Notes under the pieces: generated by a model
Databases searched by the model: none
What the model was told of the DNA's origin: nothing
Seen by the model: the letters and a program-made list of their open reading frames with translations, nothing else
Made by a program: the position numbers and the translations under genes
Shown: positions 50,134 to 59,069 of the stretch, one piece after another
Numbering within the stretch: position 1 is the stretch's first letter
Layout of the letters: every line of letters begins with the position of its first letter
Assembly (NCBI GenBank): GCA_031550535.1
Contig: JAVBOM010000002.1
Location: 124,001 to 188,000 of the forward strand
DNA: 64,000 nt
DNA from: Avichristensenella sp031550535
GTDB taxonomy: Bacteria; Bacillota; Clostridia; Christensenellales; Aristaeellaceae
Direction of reading: 5' to 3'

Positions 50134-50544
50134 TTTGACACTCCTTTGTATGGATGGCTGAATCCACCCTCGAGCGTATCATATCACTTCAGGATACCGT
50201 GTTGCCAGTGTTTTGGATAAGAGTTGTATGAGAAATGGGGAGACCCGCCGCATGGCGATGCTCCCGGAACATCGCGGGCATCTCCTTGACGGTTTCACCC
50301 ACGGACGGGCGGGCCACGTCGATGCGCTGATAATCATTCCCAGCATATTCTGCGGCCGTTGCGGGGGTTTGCGAAAAGGCGAACGCGGCGATGCGAAACG
50401 CGGCAGGACGGAAACCGGCGCAGAGCGCACAAGGAGCCGCACTTCCTCCTCCTTCTAGTATTTTACAGGGTTCCGTGGTAAGATAATCCAAAAGAAGCGG
50501 TACTGGATCACCCCAGATCGCATAAGAGGAGGCGCGTTATCAGG
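50134..50544. other. Intergenic region without a supported gene
   Basis: About 410 bases between divergent genes. Small open frames on both strands lack ribosome sites and overlap one another. TATGAT on the minus strand (50178-50183) may be the -10 box of the secreted-protein gene. No structured RNA was recognised. Confidence 0.5.
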
Positions 50545-51066
50545 ATGAGTCGCAAATCATTTTTTGAGGGTCTGCTCCCACGCAAAAAGAGCACGGCGAA
50601 CACCTCCCTCGCGGCCGACATCGTGAAGGAGTTTGAGCCTTCCCCTGCCTTGGCAAACCTTGGAGGGATTGGGGTTCTTGTGATCGAGGACAACGAAGAC
50701 CTGCAAAGAGTGATGGACATCTATTTGAAAAAGCAAGGAACCGCCCCGCACGCGGCTTTGAACGGGGAGGAAGGGGTGCGCCGCTACCTTCAGAATCCGG
50801 ACGCGTATGACGTGGTCTTCATCGATTATCAAATGCCCGCCATGGACGGACTCCAGACCGCCACGAAAATACGGGCCAGCGGAATGGCCGGCGCAAGGAC
50901 AATCCCCTTGGTGCTCATGACCGGCAACATAACGGCCGAGATGCAAGACAGCGCACTGTTCAATTACTGCCTGAAGAAACCTTTTGATGTCGAGTGCCTG
51001 CTTGGCGTTATCAGCACGCTCCTGAACAAGGGAGGCGGCGCTGCTTCGAAAAATCGGGTGCCGTAA
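50545..51066 (+). CDS. Stand-alone receiver protein with R1-derived tail
   Basis: 173 residues. The first ~40 residues are unrelated to known domains; ~42-160 are a receiver: VLVIEDNEDLQRVMDIYLKK, phosphoacceptor Asp in VVFIDYQMPAMDG, LVLMTGNITAEMQ in the Thr position, and YCLKKPFDVECLL with the conserved Lys. There is no output domain, so it may act as a phosphorelay shuttle, for example for the hybrid kinase. The last ~11 residues (GGGAASKNRVP) are encoded by an antisense-oriented, truncated R1 element, whose TAA ends the gene. A GHKL sensor gene follows after 36 bases. Confidence 0.85.
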   Translation: MSRKSFFEGLLPRKKSTANTSLAADIVKEFEPSPALANLGGIGVLVIEDNEDLQRVMDIYLKKQGTAPHAALNGEEGVRRYLQNPDAYDVVFIDYQMPAMDGLQTATKIRASGMAGARTIPLVLMTGNITAEMQDSALFNYCLKKPFDVECLLGVISTLLNKGGGAASKNRVP

Positions 51067-51077
51067 GGGGATTGCAA
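51033..51077 (-). repeat. R1 element copy G, 5'-truncated, forms gene end
   Basis: About 45 bases of R1 (its right two-thirds) in minus orientation; it codes the last residues and the stop codon of the receiver protein. The same tail sequence type recurs in the kinase-like gene ending at 55061. Confidence 0.75.
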
Positions 51078-51102
51078 CGAAAGATTATCAAGGAGAAGGG
51101 CC

Positions 51103-52512
51103 ATGGATTTATTGATTCCATTTCTGAAGGATAAAGGCGTCCAAATCATCCTGGTCATCATCCAGAATACGATTTTGCACGCGCTGTTGCTCAATATCCA
51201 GTTTACGCTGATGGATATCAAGATGCCGGCCAGGAAAGTCGTGAAATGCGCGTTTTTCATCGCGCTGGTGTTTCTGGTCCCCATGTACCTGATCGATATG
51301 CTCTTCTACTATCCGGCGCACTATACCGCGGTGACCTACGCGATACTCATCTTCGACAACCCGCTGTACGTAATCGCGTACTTTTATATCATCAAGAACG
51401 TGTTCCGCTATTCATCGACAAGAGCGGTGATCATGCTGCGCAACCAGGTGCTTTTGCACTATATCGTGGTGCTGACGTACATGGTGACGTTTAACTTCCT
51501 GATCAGCATGGGCGGGCTGACGGAGCTGAGCTTCGGCGTGTACTGGCAGGATTTCGAGGCCATCCTGATCATGATGGCGCTTCTGGTTGTATGCAATATG
51601 ATCGTCAAGCGGGTGCTGAGGCGAAACAAAAAGTACATCATCATTCCGCCGAACTACTTTGAGAAGAACGTGACGGGGCAGATCCTGGGCGTTATCTTTT
51701 CGATCTTCGTCATGTATGTGATCGTCGTCGTGTTTCGCATCTTCTGGTTTAACGAGATACGGACCGCCATGTCCCTGGTGACCGGGTTCATCTACGGCGT
51801 GCTGATCGCGGCCATCTATCTGTACTTCCTCAACACCCTTTCCACGCTCCGCAAGAAGCTGCTGGAATGGGAAATGCAGGCCACCAGCACGTACATCAGC
51901 TCGCTTTTGCACGCCAATCAGGAATTCCGGGGTATCAAGCACGATTTTTACAACGTGCTGCAGGGGTACGAGGGTTATCTGTCGGTGGACGACTACGAGG
52001 GATTGAAGCAGTATCACAAGAAGCTCTTCAATACCACGAAGAGCGCCGGCGATTTTCTGAGCGTGATTGAGACGCTGAAATCGAGAATCGCCGTCTATAG
52101 CCTTCTGGAGGCGAAGTCGAAGAAGGCGGCGGATCTCGGCGTTGTTTTTTCCATCAACCTTGTGTGCGATATCACGAATGTGGTTCTGGACGACGTTGAC
52201 CTGTGCAGGGTGTTCGGGATTGTTCTGGATAACGCCATCGAAGCCGCGTCAAGTTCGGACGGGAAGCAGGTCAATATTTCGCTGGAAAAGAAGAACGATC
52301 AAACGATTGTATTCATCGTATCCAACACGACCGCTTCCGATGTCGATGTGGCCAAGGTATTCAACGAGGGGTTTACCACCAAGGAAGGCCACAGCGGAAT
52401 CGGCCTGACGCAGGTCATGCACATCCTGAACTCGTACGAGCACTGCGGCTACCGCGCCAGCTATCACGAGAATCAGTTTACCATGTTCCTGATCCTGTAT
52501 TCGGGGCAGTGA
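51103..52512 (+). CDS. GHKL-type sensor histidine kinase (AgrC/CitA-like)
   Basis: 469 residues from ATG 51103 (AAGGAGAAGGGCC). Six or seven membrane helices occupy ~10-250, the layout of peptide- or small-molecule-sensing AgrC/ComD kinases. The cytoplasmic part has the phosphoacceptor region FRGIKHDFYNVLQGYEGYL and a GHKL ATPase (VFGIVLDNAIEAASSSDGKQ, FIVSNTTASDVDVAKVFNEG, GHSGIGLTQVMHIL). No LytTR-type response regulator or signal-peptide gene is next to it; the adjacent receiver protein upstream may be its partner. The 3' end is followed at once by the helicase promoter. Confidence 0.88.
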   Translation: MDLLIPFLKDKGVQIILVIIQNTILHALLLNIQFTLMDIKMPARKVVKCAFFIALVFLVPMYLIDMLFYYPAHYTAVTYAILIFDNPLYVIAYFYIIKNVFRYSSTRAVIMLRNQVLLHYIVVLTYMVTFNFLISMGGLTELSFGVYWQDFEAILIMMALLVVCNMIVKRVLRRNKKYIIIPPNYFEKNVTGQILGVIFSIFVMYVIVVVFRIFWFNEIRTAMSLVTGFIYGVLIAAIYLYFLNTLSTLRKKLLEWEMQATSTYISSLLHANQEFRGIKHDFYNVLQGYEGYLSVDDYEGLKQYHKKLFNTTKSAGDFLSVIETLKSRIAVYSLLEAKSKKAADLGVVFSINLVCDITNVVLDDVDLCRVFGIVLDNAIEAASSSDGKQVNISLEKKNDQTIVFIVSNTTASDVDVAKVFNEGFTTKEGHSGIGLTQVMHILNSYEHCGYRASYHENQFTMFLILYSGQ

Positions 52513-52543
52513 ACGGGTCCGCGCGGGAGCGTTAAATTGGCTT

Positions 52544-52572
52544 TTGACATTTGCCGTTCGTTATGCTATAAT
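52544..52572 (+). promoter_or_regulatory. Consensus promoter of DEAD-box helicase
   Basis: TTGACA, 17 bases, TATAAT: perfect sigma-A boxes, leaving a leader of about 165 bases before the start codon. Confidence 0.88.
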
Positions 52573-52599
52573 ACGGGCGTATCGAATTCCGAACTGTCT

Positions 52600-52646
52600 C
52601 GCATATTTTTGTAAGTCAGGTATGGTTTACAAAAATATGCGTTTTT
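52600..52646 (+). terminator. Leader terminator/attenuator before helicase gene
   Basis: CGCATATTTTTGTAA and its exact complement make a fifteen-pair stem with a 12-base loop, followed by TTTTTGTTTGTGTTT. It starts about 20 bases after the expected transcription start and about 100 bases before the gene, so full-length transcription needs readthrough. Confidence 0.75.
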
Positions 52647-52742
52647 GTTTGTGTTTGGCATGATACGCGGGCTGTTAGGGAAGCATTTTCGTCTACTGTT
52701 TTCTGGACGGCCTAAACAAAAATAAAAAACAGGAGACTTTGA

Positions 52743-53972
52743 ATGCAAGCGACACCCTTTACGGACCTCGGTATCTCTAACGATATCCAGAAAAGCCTCA
52801 ACCGGATGAAGTTCGAAAAACCCACGCCGGTGCAGGCGCTCACGATCGCCCCCTTCCTGGCGGGAAACGACCTATTGGTGCAGGCGCCGACCGGCACGGG
52901 AAAGACGGGCGCGTTCGGCATGCCCATCATCCAGCGGATTGACCGCGCGCAGCAAACGACCCAGACGCTCATTCTCAGCCCGACCCGGGAGTTGGCGCTG
53001 CAGATCGCGGGCGTGCTTCGCGACCTGGCCCAGAGCCGGCCGGGCATCCGCATCGCCACCATCTACGGCGGCGAAAACATCAACCGGCAGCTTGCCCTGC
53101 TCAGCACCACGCCGCACATCATTGTCGCGACGCCCGGCCGCCTGCTGGACCACATGCAGCGCAAGACCGTCCGGCTGAGCGCGATCCGCACCGTCGTGCT
53201 GGACGAGGCCGACCGCATGCTGGACATGGGCTTTCAAAGGGACATGGAAAAAATACTGAACGCCACGCCGAAGGACCGGCAGACCGTGATGTTCTCCGCC
53301 ACCATCCCGCAGGAAATCTATCTGATCGCCAGCCGGTACCAGAAAGAGGCGAAGGAGATCCGCGTTCTGCAGGAATCCCTGGCGGTGGAAACGGTGCGGC
53401 AGTACTACACGGTCGTTACGACCGGCGGAAAGAACGACGCGCTGTTCGCGCTGCTTCGGGAGAACAATTTCCCGCTGGCGCTGATCTTTGTCAACATGAA
53501 GCACAGGGCGGCCAAGCTGGCCATCCAACTGCAACAGAAGGGCTTCAAGGCCGCCGCGCTCCACGGCAACATGAACCAGAACCAGCGCGACCGGGTGATG
53601 CAGCAGTACCGGCTGGGCAAGCTGGATATCCTCGTGGCCACGGATGTCGCCGCGCGCGGCATCGACGTGAAGAACATCGACGCGGTCATCAACTACGACG
53701 TTCCCCTGGACGACGAGAGCTACGTGCACCGCATTGGCCGCACGGGCCGCGCCGAGCAGGAGGGCAACGCGTATACGCTGGTCCTGGAGGACGAGGCCGA
53801 CCGGCTGCGGAAGATGATCCAGCACCTGAAGCTCGATATGACGCCGGCGGAGGGTTCGCTGCCCCTTCCCGAGCCTATCGCGCCGCAGGGCAAGGTGAGC
53901 GGCCAGTCCTTCCACAGCATCACACAGCGCCGTGGCGGGCGCAGCCGCAGGGGGAGAATCAGCCCGAGGTAG
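52743..53972 (+). CDS. DEAD-box RNA helicase (RhlE/CshA-like)
   Basis: 409 residues from ATG 52743 (AGGAG nearby). Full motif set: Q motif FTDLGISNDIQKSLNRMKFE, I APTGTGKTGAF, Ia PTRELALQ, II VLDEADRML, III FSATIP, IV LIFVNMKHRA, V VATDVAARGID, VI HRIGRTGRAEQEG. The C-terminal extension is short and ends in an Arg/Gly-rich tail (RRGGRSRRGR) that would bind RNA. These enzymes unwind RNA in ribosome assembly and mRNA decay and are often cold-induced. It is preceded by a leader with a strong intrinsic terminator, pointing to regulation by antitermination or by the helicase itself. Confidence 0.95.
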   Translation: MQATPFTDLGISNDIQKSLNRMKFEKPTPVQALTIAPFLAGNDLLVQAPTGTGKTGAFGMPIIQRIDRAQQTTQTLILSPTRELALQIAGVLRDLAQSRPGIRIATIYGGENINRQLALLSTTPHIIVATPGRLLDHMQRKTVRLSAIRTVVLDEADRMLDMGFQRDMEKILNATPKDRQTVMFSATIPQEIYLIASRYQKEAKEIRVLQESLAVETVRQYYTVVTTGGKNDALFALLRENNFPLALIFVNMKHRAAKLAIQLQQKGFKAAALHGNMNQNQRDRVMQQYRLGKLDILVATDVAARGIDVKNIDAVINYDVPLDDESYVHRIGRTGRAEQEGNAYTLVLEDEADRLRKMIQHLKLDMTPAEGSLPLPEPIAPQGKVSGQSFHSITQRRGGRSRRGRISPR

Positions 53973-54044
53973 GCCGGGGGAACCCATAGCGGAATAGCAC
54001 ACAACGGAGCCCGTCGAGAAGGCGGGGGCAGGCCGGGAGGTTCG

Positions 54045-54080
54045 GCGGCAGGACACTTTACATGTCCTGCCGCTTGTTTT
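54045..54080 (+). terminator. Terminator after helicase
   Basis: GCGGCAGGACA and TGTCCTGCCGC form an eleven-pair stem with a seven-base loop, then TTGTTTT. Confidence 0.85.
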
Positions 54081-54131
54081 ATGAGAACCGGAGGGCCGTG
54101 AAGCCTCGGCCCTCCTAAGCGTGGAGGACAA

Positions 54132-55061
54132 ATGATCACACAGACGATTGATAACGTGACCTTTCAGTTGAGCGAGCCGTTTGATTTTTCGTTTCTATCT
54201 GAATACGGCAAAGTATTCTGTGTTTTTGACGCGAATGATTCCGGCAATATCAGCTTTGGCGTAGAGGATGGGCGTGCGAAGTACTTTGTAAAAGTAGCCG
54301 GGGCAAAAACGAAGAATTACACAGGGGATACAGGCCGGGCCGTTATCTCGCTGCAACAGGCAATGCCCCTCTATGTGGAGTTGAAGCATCCAAGCCTGAT
54401 CGAGTTACTGGAATGCCGCGACATGGGAAATGCCTATGTAGCTGTATTTCGATGGGCAACGGGTGATTGCCTGTTTGATTATTGGAACTTCGAAACGTAT
54501 GCAAAAGAAAAACGGCTGTCCCCCATGTCAAAGTTTAAGAACTTATCTGTTGCAAAGCGATTGGCGTCGTTTCAAGTGATCTTTGAGTTTTTATGCCACG
54601 TGGAATCAAAGGGGTTTGTTGCGGTGGATTTTTACGATGGAAGCATATTATACGATTTTTCAACGGACGAAACGCGCATTTGCGATATTGACTTCTTTCG
54701 AAAAAAGCCCGCAATAAACAATATGGGTGCTGATTTTTGGGGGACAAAACGACTGAAAGCACCGGAAGAATATGTTTTGGGCGCATCAATCGATGCACAG
54801 ACAAACGTGCACACGTTGGGTGCCCTGATATTCCATTTTTTCGGCAGATATGAAGACGATGAAATAAAACGCATGTATAGGACGAGCCATTTTTACCCTT
54901 GCGCCTACGAAAACTTCGAGCTCAGCAGAGAACGCTATGATATTGCTTTGAGGGCAACGCACAGCGAGCGGCCCGCGCGGTACAAGACCATCGGCCAGTT
55001 TTTTGCCGAGTGGGAAAGCATCCCTGGCGGCGGCGCGGATTCGAAAAACCGGACGCCATAA
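54132..55061 (+). CDS. Eukaryotic-like protein kinase-fold protein
   Basis: 309 residues; lower GC than its neighbours. Kinase landmarks are visible but altered: KYFVKVAGA (Lys of the ATP site, ~57), VELKHPSLIELLECRD (alpha-C region), AVDFYDGSILYD in place of the HRD-x4-N catalytic loop, CDIDFF in place of DFG, and RLKAPEEY (APE). Asp of VDFYD and CDIDF could still act, so it is either a divergent kinase or a pseudokinase. It has no membrane or PASTA segment. The last residues (GGGADSKNRTP) come from an R1 element in antisense orientation, which also supplies the stop. Confidence 0.65.
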   Translation: MITQTIDNVTFQLSEPFDFSFLSEYGKVFCVFDANDSGNISFGVEDGRAKYFVKVAGAKTKNYTGDTGRAVISLQQAMPLYVELKHPSLIELLECRDMGNAYVAVFRWATGDCLFDYWNFETYAKEKRLSPMSKFKNLSVAKRLASFQVIFEFLCHVESKGFVAVDFYDGSILYDFSTDETRICDIDFFRKKPAINNMGADFWGTKRLKAPEEYVLGASIDAQTNVHTLGALIFHFFGRYEDDEIKRMYRTSHFYPCAYENFELSRERYDIALRATHSERPARYKTIGQFFAEWESIPGGGADSKNRTP

Positions 55062-55086
55062 GGGGATTCCGCCAGGAATCCCTACC
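55027..55086 (-). repeat. R1 element copy E, forms gene end
   Basis: Full 60-bp R1 in minus orientation. Read on the plus strand it adds GGGADSKNRTP and a TAA stop to the kinase-like protein. Confidence 0.8.
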
Positions 55087-55163
55087 TCTACTCGCCGGTT
55101 GAGAACCTGCCCTGGCGCTCCCCTGCTAGGGGCGGCCCTTTTTGCGCGCACGTTGTAATGCAC

Positions 55164-55931
55164 TCAACCGACCGCAACGTCCTTCAGCCATCCCCGCAGC
55201 GTCCCGGCGTCCTCCAGGAGCCGGCGCGGGTCATCATCCGCGACAAACTCCAGCGTGGCATGGTGAACGTCCGGCCACGCGGCGGCGGCCCTGAGTACCG
55301 CGCGCCAGCGCGCCTCGCCTTCCGCCAGCGGACGGCGCTGCCCATCCGCGCGCCACTCGAACACGTGAAGGCTCCGCACGCGCCCGGCCAGTTCCGCAAG
55401 CGCGCACAGGTTCTCCGCGTGGGAAAGTCCGACGGGCGGCTGCCAGAACGTATCCAGGGCCGGAATGGCCCGCAACATTTCCAGGCAGGTTTCCAGCGTG
55501 TCCGTGTAGGTGTTTGCGTGGTACTCGGTCGCGACGCGGACGCCCTCCCGCGCCGCCATGGCGCAGGCGGACGCCAGCGCGTCAAACAGGCGGGCCTTTC
55601 CGGCGGCGTCGTACAGCGCGCTGGCACGGTTGCCCGCCCACACGCGGATGACGGGGGCTTCCAGCGCCAGCGCGCTTTCGAGCACCGGGGCAAAGGCGGC
55701 CTTCACGCCGTCCGCCGTGCCCGCGCGGAAATAGCTGCCATATGCGCAAGTGGATAGCCCCGCCCGCGCCGTCAGCGCGCGGATGGCTTTGGCCGAGCCG
55801 GTGTCGCCGTGCGGCGCGTGAATGTCGCCGCCCCACTCGATGGCGTCCAGCGAGGCTCTTATGGTCAGGTCAACGACATCGCGCGCCGCGAGCTTTCGGA
55901 ATGTGACGGAGGTGAGCGCCGATTTCAGCAA
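55164..55931 (-). CDS. TIM-barrel sugar-phosphate isomerase/epimerase
   Basis: 255 residues from TTG 55931, nine bases after GGGGAGG; no ATG fits without running into the transketolase gene. AP-endonuclease-2-type barrel: LTSVTFRKLAARDVVDL, IEWGGDIHAPHGD, VIRVWAGNRAS, VRVATEYHANTYTDTLE (metal Glu/His region), and LHVFEWRADGQ, followed by LEFVADDDP. Related to IolE/IolI and hydroxypyruvate isomerases. Last gene of the minus-strand sugar cluster, 63 bases after the transketolase subunit; a GC-rich hairpin lies beyond its end. Confidence 0.75.
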   Translation of the reverse strand: MLKSALTSVTFRKLAARDVVDLTIRASLDAIEWGGDIHAPHGDTGSAKAIRALTARAGLSTCAYGSYFRAGTADGVKAAFAPVLESALALEAPVIRVWAGNRASALYDAAGKARLFDALASACAMAAREGVRVATEYHANTYTDTLETCLEMLRAIPALDTFWQPPVGLSHAENLCALAELAGRVRSLHVFEWRADGQRRPLAEGEARWRAVLRAAAAWPDVHHATLEFVADDDPRRLLEDAGTLRGWLKDVAVG

Positions 55932-55993
55932 AAAGATCGCCTCCCCGGTATGCCCTGACCTTGATTTGAACTGTCTGACGCCTCTCCCACGCC

Positions 55994-56932
55994 CTATCCC
56001 CGCGCCTGAACCGCCGCGTCCACAATATCGCGAACCGACAGCCCGAACGCGTCCAGCAACGCGTCCGCCGGGCCGCTGCGCGGGTACTGATCCCGCAGGC
56101 CCACGCGGATCACGCGGCACGGATGCGCCTCGCACGCCACCTCGCAGATGGCGCTGCCAAGCCCGCCATAGATGTTATGATCCTCCACGGTGACGGCGCG
56201 GCCCGCCCGCCGCAGCGCGTCCGCGACGCCCTCCCGGTCCATCGGCTTGATCGTCGGGACATCGTACAGCGCGCCGTGCACGCCCGCGCCGTTCAGCCGT
56301 TCCAGCGCCTCGATTGCCCGGTTCATGATGAACCCGGACGCGAAAATCGCCATATCCTCGCCGAAGCGCCGCACAAGGCGCAGCTTACCGTAGACGAACG
56401 GCGTTGCCTCGTCAAACACGGCGGGTTCCCGGCCGCTGCCCAGGCGCAGATACGCCGGGCCGTCCAGGGCCAGCATGGCCTTCGCGGCCCGGTACGCCTG
56501 CCCGGCATCGGCGGGGGCGAGAACCGCGACGCCCGGCATGGAGCGCAGAATGCCAATGTCCTCGTAAAATTGGTGCGTGACGCCTTCGCGCTCGCCGCCG
56601 AGCATGCCGCCGTTCAGCCCGATGAACTTGACCGGCAGGCCGGGGTAGGCGATGAACGTGCGGATCATTTCGCACGCGCGCATGGTCAGAAACCCAGCGT
56701 AGCTGACGACCACGGGCCGCATGCCCGACGCCGCGAGCCCCGCCGCGATGTCCACAGCCGCCTGCTCGGCAATACCCGCCTCAATGACCCGGTCCGGATA
56801 CCGTTCCAGAAACGGCGTCAGCCGCCCGGCCAGCACGGAATCGGCGGAGACGACGACGATCCGCGCGTCCGTTTCGGCCATCTCCAGCAGCGCGCGGACG
56901 GCCGCCTCGCGGGTGCTTTGTATCGTCGTCAT
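55994..56932 (-). CDS. Transketolase, C-terminal subunit
   Basis: 312 residues from ATG 56932, overlapping the N-subunit stop (ATGA). Contains the pyrimidine-binding and C-terminal domains: VVSADSVLAGRLTPFLERYP, VIEAGIAEQAAVDIAAGLA (catalytic Glu), FIGLNGGMLGGEREGVTHQF and VEDHNIYGGLGSAICEV. Works with the N-terminal subunit as a split transketolase, common in Clostridia and archaea; moves two-carbon units between sugar phosphates using thiamine diphosphate. Genetic linkage to a transaldolase suggests pentose or sedoheptulose routing within this cluster. Confidence 0.93.
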   Translation of the reverse strand: MTTIQSTREAAVRALLEMAETDARIVVVSADSVLAGRLTPFLERYPDRVIEAGIAEQAAVDIAAGLAASGMRPVVVSYAGFLTMRACEMIRTFIAYPGLPVKFIGLNGGMLGGEREGVTHQFYEDIGILRSMPGVAVLAPADAGQAYRAAKAMLALDGPAYLRLGSGREPAVFDEATPFVYGKLRLVRRFGEDMAIFASGFIMNRAIEALERLNGAGVHGALYDVPTIKPMDREGVADALRRAGRAVTVEDHNIYGGLGSAICEVACEAHPCRVIRVGLRDQYPRSGPADALLDAFGLSVRDIVDAAVQARG

Positions 56933-57753
56933 AGCTTGCCCTCCAGCGCTTCGCGGGCGAGTGCCACTTCCTCGGCGGTCGGCGTGCGCTTGTGCCACGC
57001 GTTGTTGTTCTCCATGTACGGAATGCCCTTGCCCTTGACCGTGTCGCACGCGATCAGCGACGGGCGGTCCCCTTCCGCTTTGGCGGCGGCAATGGCCGCG
57101 CGGACCGCGCCGATGTCGTGCCCGTCGATCCGCTGCACGTGCCAGTGAAACGCCTGCCACTTGTCCGCCACGGGATACAGGGAGCTGAGTTCCGTCACCT
57201 TGCCGCCGGACTGGTGGTTGTTGCAGTCCGCGAATACGATCAGGTTGCCGGTCTTGTGATGCGCGGCGGCCATCGCGGCTTCCCACACGACGCCCTCCTG
57301 CTCCTCGCCGTCCCCGACGATCACGTACACGCGGCTATCCAGCCCCTGCATGCGGCAGCCCAGCGCCATCCCCAGGCCGATGGCCACGCCGTTGCCGAGC
57401 GAGCCGGACACGCTGTCCACGCCGGGCGTCTTGTTCATGTCGGGGTGGCCCTGCAGCATGCTGTCCAGCGTCCGCAGCTTCGGCAGTTCCTCCGCCGGGA
57501 AGAACCCCCGGCGCGCTAGCGCGGCGTACAGGATCGGGCACGCGTGGCCCTTTGAGAGGATGAACCGGTCGCGCGCGGGCCAGCGCGGGTTTTCGGGGTC
57601 GAGCCGAAGCTCGTCAAAGTACAGCACGGCCATCACCTCCGCGATGGACATGCATGGCCCGGGATGCCCGTCCCCGGCCAGGTGCACCGTCTCGACCACG
57701 TCCAGCCGCAGCCGGTTCGCCAGGCGGGCGAGCGCATCGTTCGTTTGCGTCAT
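56929..57753 (-). CDS. Transketolase, N-terminal subunit
   Basis: 274 residues from ATG 57753 (AAACGGAGGACAC). Thiamine diphosphate-binding domain: GHPGPCMSIAEVMAVLYFDE, ILSKGHACPILYAALA, DSVSGSLGNGVAIGLGMALG, and the GDGEEQEGVVWEAAMAAAHH metal/cofactor motif ending DCNNHQSGG. GHDIGAVRAAIAAAKAEGDR is a standard family segment. Paired with the gene just downstream. A structured non-coding stretch of ~370 bases separates it from the upstream isomerase gene, so it may have its own promoter. Confidence 0.93.
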   Translation of the reverse strand: MTQTNDALARLANRLRLDVVETVHLAGDGHPGPCMSIAEVMAVLYFDELRLDPENPRWPARDRFILSKGHACPILYAALARRGFFPAEELPKLRTLDSMLQGHPDMNKTPGVDSVSGSLGNGVAIGLGMALGCRMQGLDSRVYVIVGDGEEQEGVVWEAAMAAAHHKTGNLIVFADCNNHQSGGKVTELSSLYPVADKWQAFHWHVQRIDGHDIGAVRAAIAAAKAEGDRPSLIACDTVKGKGIPYMENNNAWHKRTPTAEEVALAREALEGKL

Positions 57754-58119
57754 GTGTCCTCCGTTTGTCGATGGGGGGGACGCTGGGACCCTGGCACTTG
57801 GATATTGTCGCGCCGTAAGCGGCGCTCTGTATCCAAGCGAACCTCCGCCGCATTTATATCCGCCACTGGCGGAATGCGGCTCCGGTTCCCAGACCCTGCC
57901 AAAGGGATTTCATCCCTTTGGAATCCCTTCTTTTTCGCCTCACGGCGGGTGGGGGTATTAATAAATGGATACAAAGCTAAGCCAAATATCATGGGGCCGC
58001 AACCCTGCCGCCGTTGGCAGTAAAACTGTGTGGAAGGCCACTGAAACGCGGAGGCGGCACGTTAAGCCGCGACAACGAGAAGCGCGTGCCCCCCTCGGCG
58101 TTCCTCAGCCCTTTCCGAT
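57754..58119. other. Structured intergenic region, no gene
   Basis: Holds three nested hairpins: CTTGGATA...TATCCAAG enclosing GCGCCG/CGGCGC (57795-57836), GCCGCATT...AATGCGGC enclosing CCGCC/GGCGG (57847-57880), and CAAAGGGAT/ATCCCTTTG followed by a T-rich tract (57902-57930). No open frame with a ribosome site was seen. Could be a repeat element of a third type or a leader RNA. Confidence 0.5.
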
Positions 58120-59067
58120 TCATGCGTCCTCCATGATCCACGCGCACCGCCGCGCGACCTCGTCAAACCAGGCGGCGTTATCGTCCGCGCGGCACTCGAT
58201 TTCCAGCGAGACGGTCCAGTCACGCCCCTTGTACAGAGGCAGCAGCGCGCGGTACATCCCTTCAAAATCCGCATACGAGAAGCACGCGCCCGGACAATCG
58301 AAGTCCACGTGCTTATCGCCGTACAGCGGGTGCGCGCGGTCGGCAAGCAAGCAATTGCACAGGTGCACGTGCGCGCAGTAGGGGAGCGTGGCGGTCAGGG
58401 CTGGGAGAATGTCCTCACCCTCCTCGCGCAGGTGGGCGACGTCCATCGTCAGCGCGTAGCCGGGGCACTCGGCGCGGATGGCGGCGGCCGTTTCGAGCAC
58501 GCGCGCCGTCGGCCCGAGAAGCTGCATCGACTGCACGTGGCTGTCGCCGGGTTCCAGCGTGATATCCACCGCGTAGCCGCGCTCGCGGATGTACGCGTAT
58601 GCCGCCAGCACGGAGCGGACGTATTGCGCGCATGCGTCATCGATCCGGGCGGGGTCGTCCGGCAAAAAGCCGCTGTTGATCATGACCGCGCGCGAGCCGA
58701 GCGCCGCCGCCCGGTCGACGCTCCCGCGCAGCGTGTCCACGGCGCGCAGCCGCTCGGCCTCGTCCGGCGCGCACAGCGAATCGCCCGCGCCTTTCAGCGC
58801 GTACACGCCGATGAACACGGATTCCAGCCCGGCGTCCCGGAGCGCCGCCGCGATTTCCGCATCCCGGCCCGGTTCGGTATAAAACTCGACGCAGCCGAAC
58901 CCGCGCCCCCGGATATGCCGCAGCGCGTCGATCAGCGCCCCGGCATCCGTCCGGGAGCGGGGGAACAGCGACGCGAGCACGAGCGACCGCGTAACGCGGC
59001 AAGGATTTTCGGCGGAAGCCCTCTCATGGACCGCATTTTTCGGTTGTGTGCCTCTGTTCCCACTCAT
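58120..59067 (-). CDS. TIM-barrel sugar-phosphate isomerase/epimerase
   Basis: 315 residues from ATG 59067, two bases after the upstream stop. Barrel signatures: FGCVEFYTEPGRDAEIAAAL, SRAVMINSGFLPDD, YAVDITLEPGDSHVQSM (metal Glu), CPGYALTMDVAHLREEGED (metal Asp/His), HVHLCNCLLADRAHP and VSLEIECRADDNAAW (Glu). All four expected metal ligands seem present, so it should be an active isomerase or epimerase. The N-terminal ~30 residues before VTRSLVLASLF are not part of the barrel, so a shorter start is possible. Confidence 0.75.
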   Translation of the reverse strand: MSGNRGTQPKNAVHERASAENPCRVTRSLVLASLFPRSRTDAGALIDALRHIRGRGFGCVEFYTEPGRDAEIAAALRDAGLESVFIGVYALKGAGDSLCAPDEAERLRAVDTLRGSVDRAAALGSRAVMINSGFLPDDPARIDDACAQYVRSVLAAYAYIRERGYAVDITLEPGDSHVQSMQLLGPTARVLETAAAIRAECPGYALTMDVAHLREEGEDILPALTATLPYCAHVHLCNCLLADRAHPLYGDKHVDFDCPGACFSYADFEGMYRALLPLYKGRDWTVSLEIECRADDNAAWFDEVARRCAWIMEDA

Positions 59068-59069
59068 CT

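Noticed and set aside
50179..50491. Two small overlapping frames between the secreted protein and receiver genes
   Set aside because: No ribosome site, no recognisable domain, low-complexity composition.
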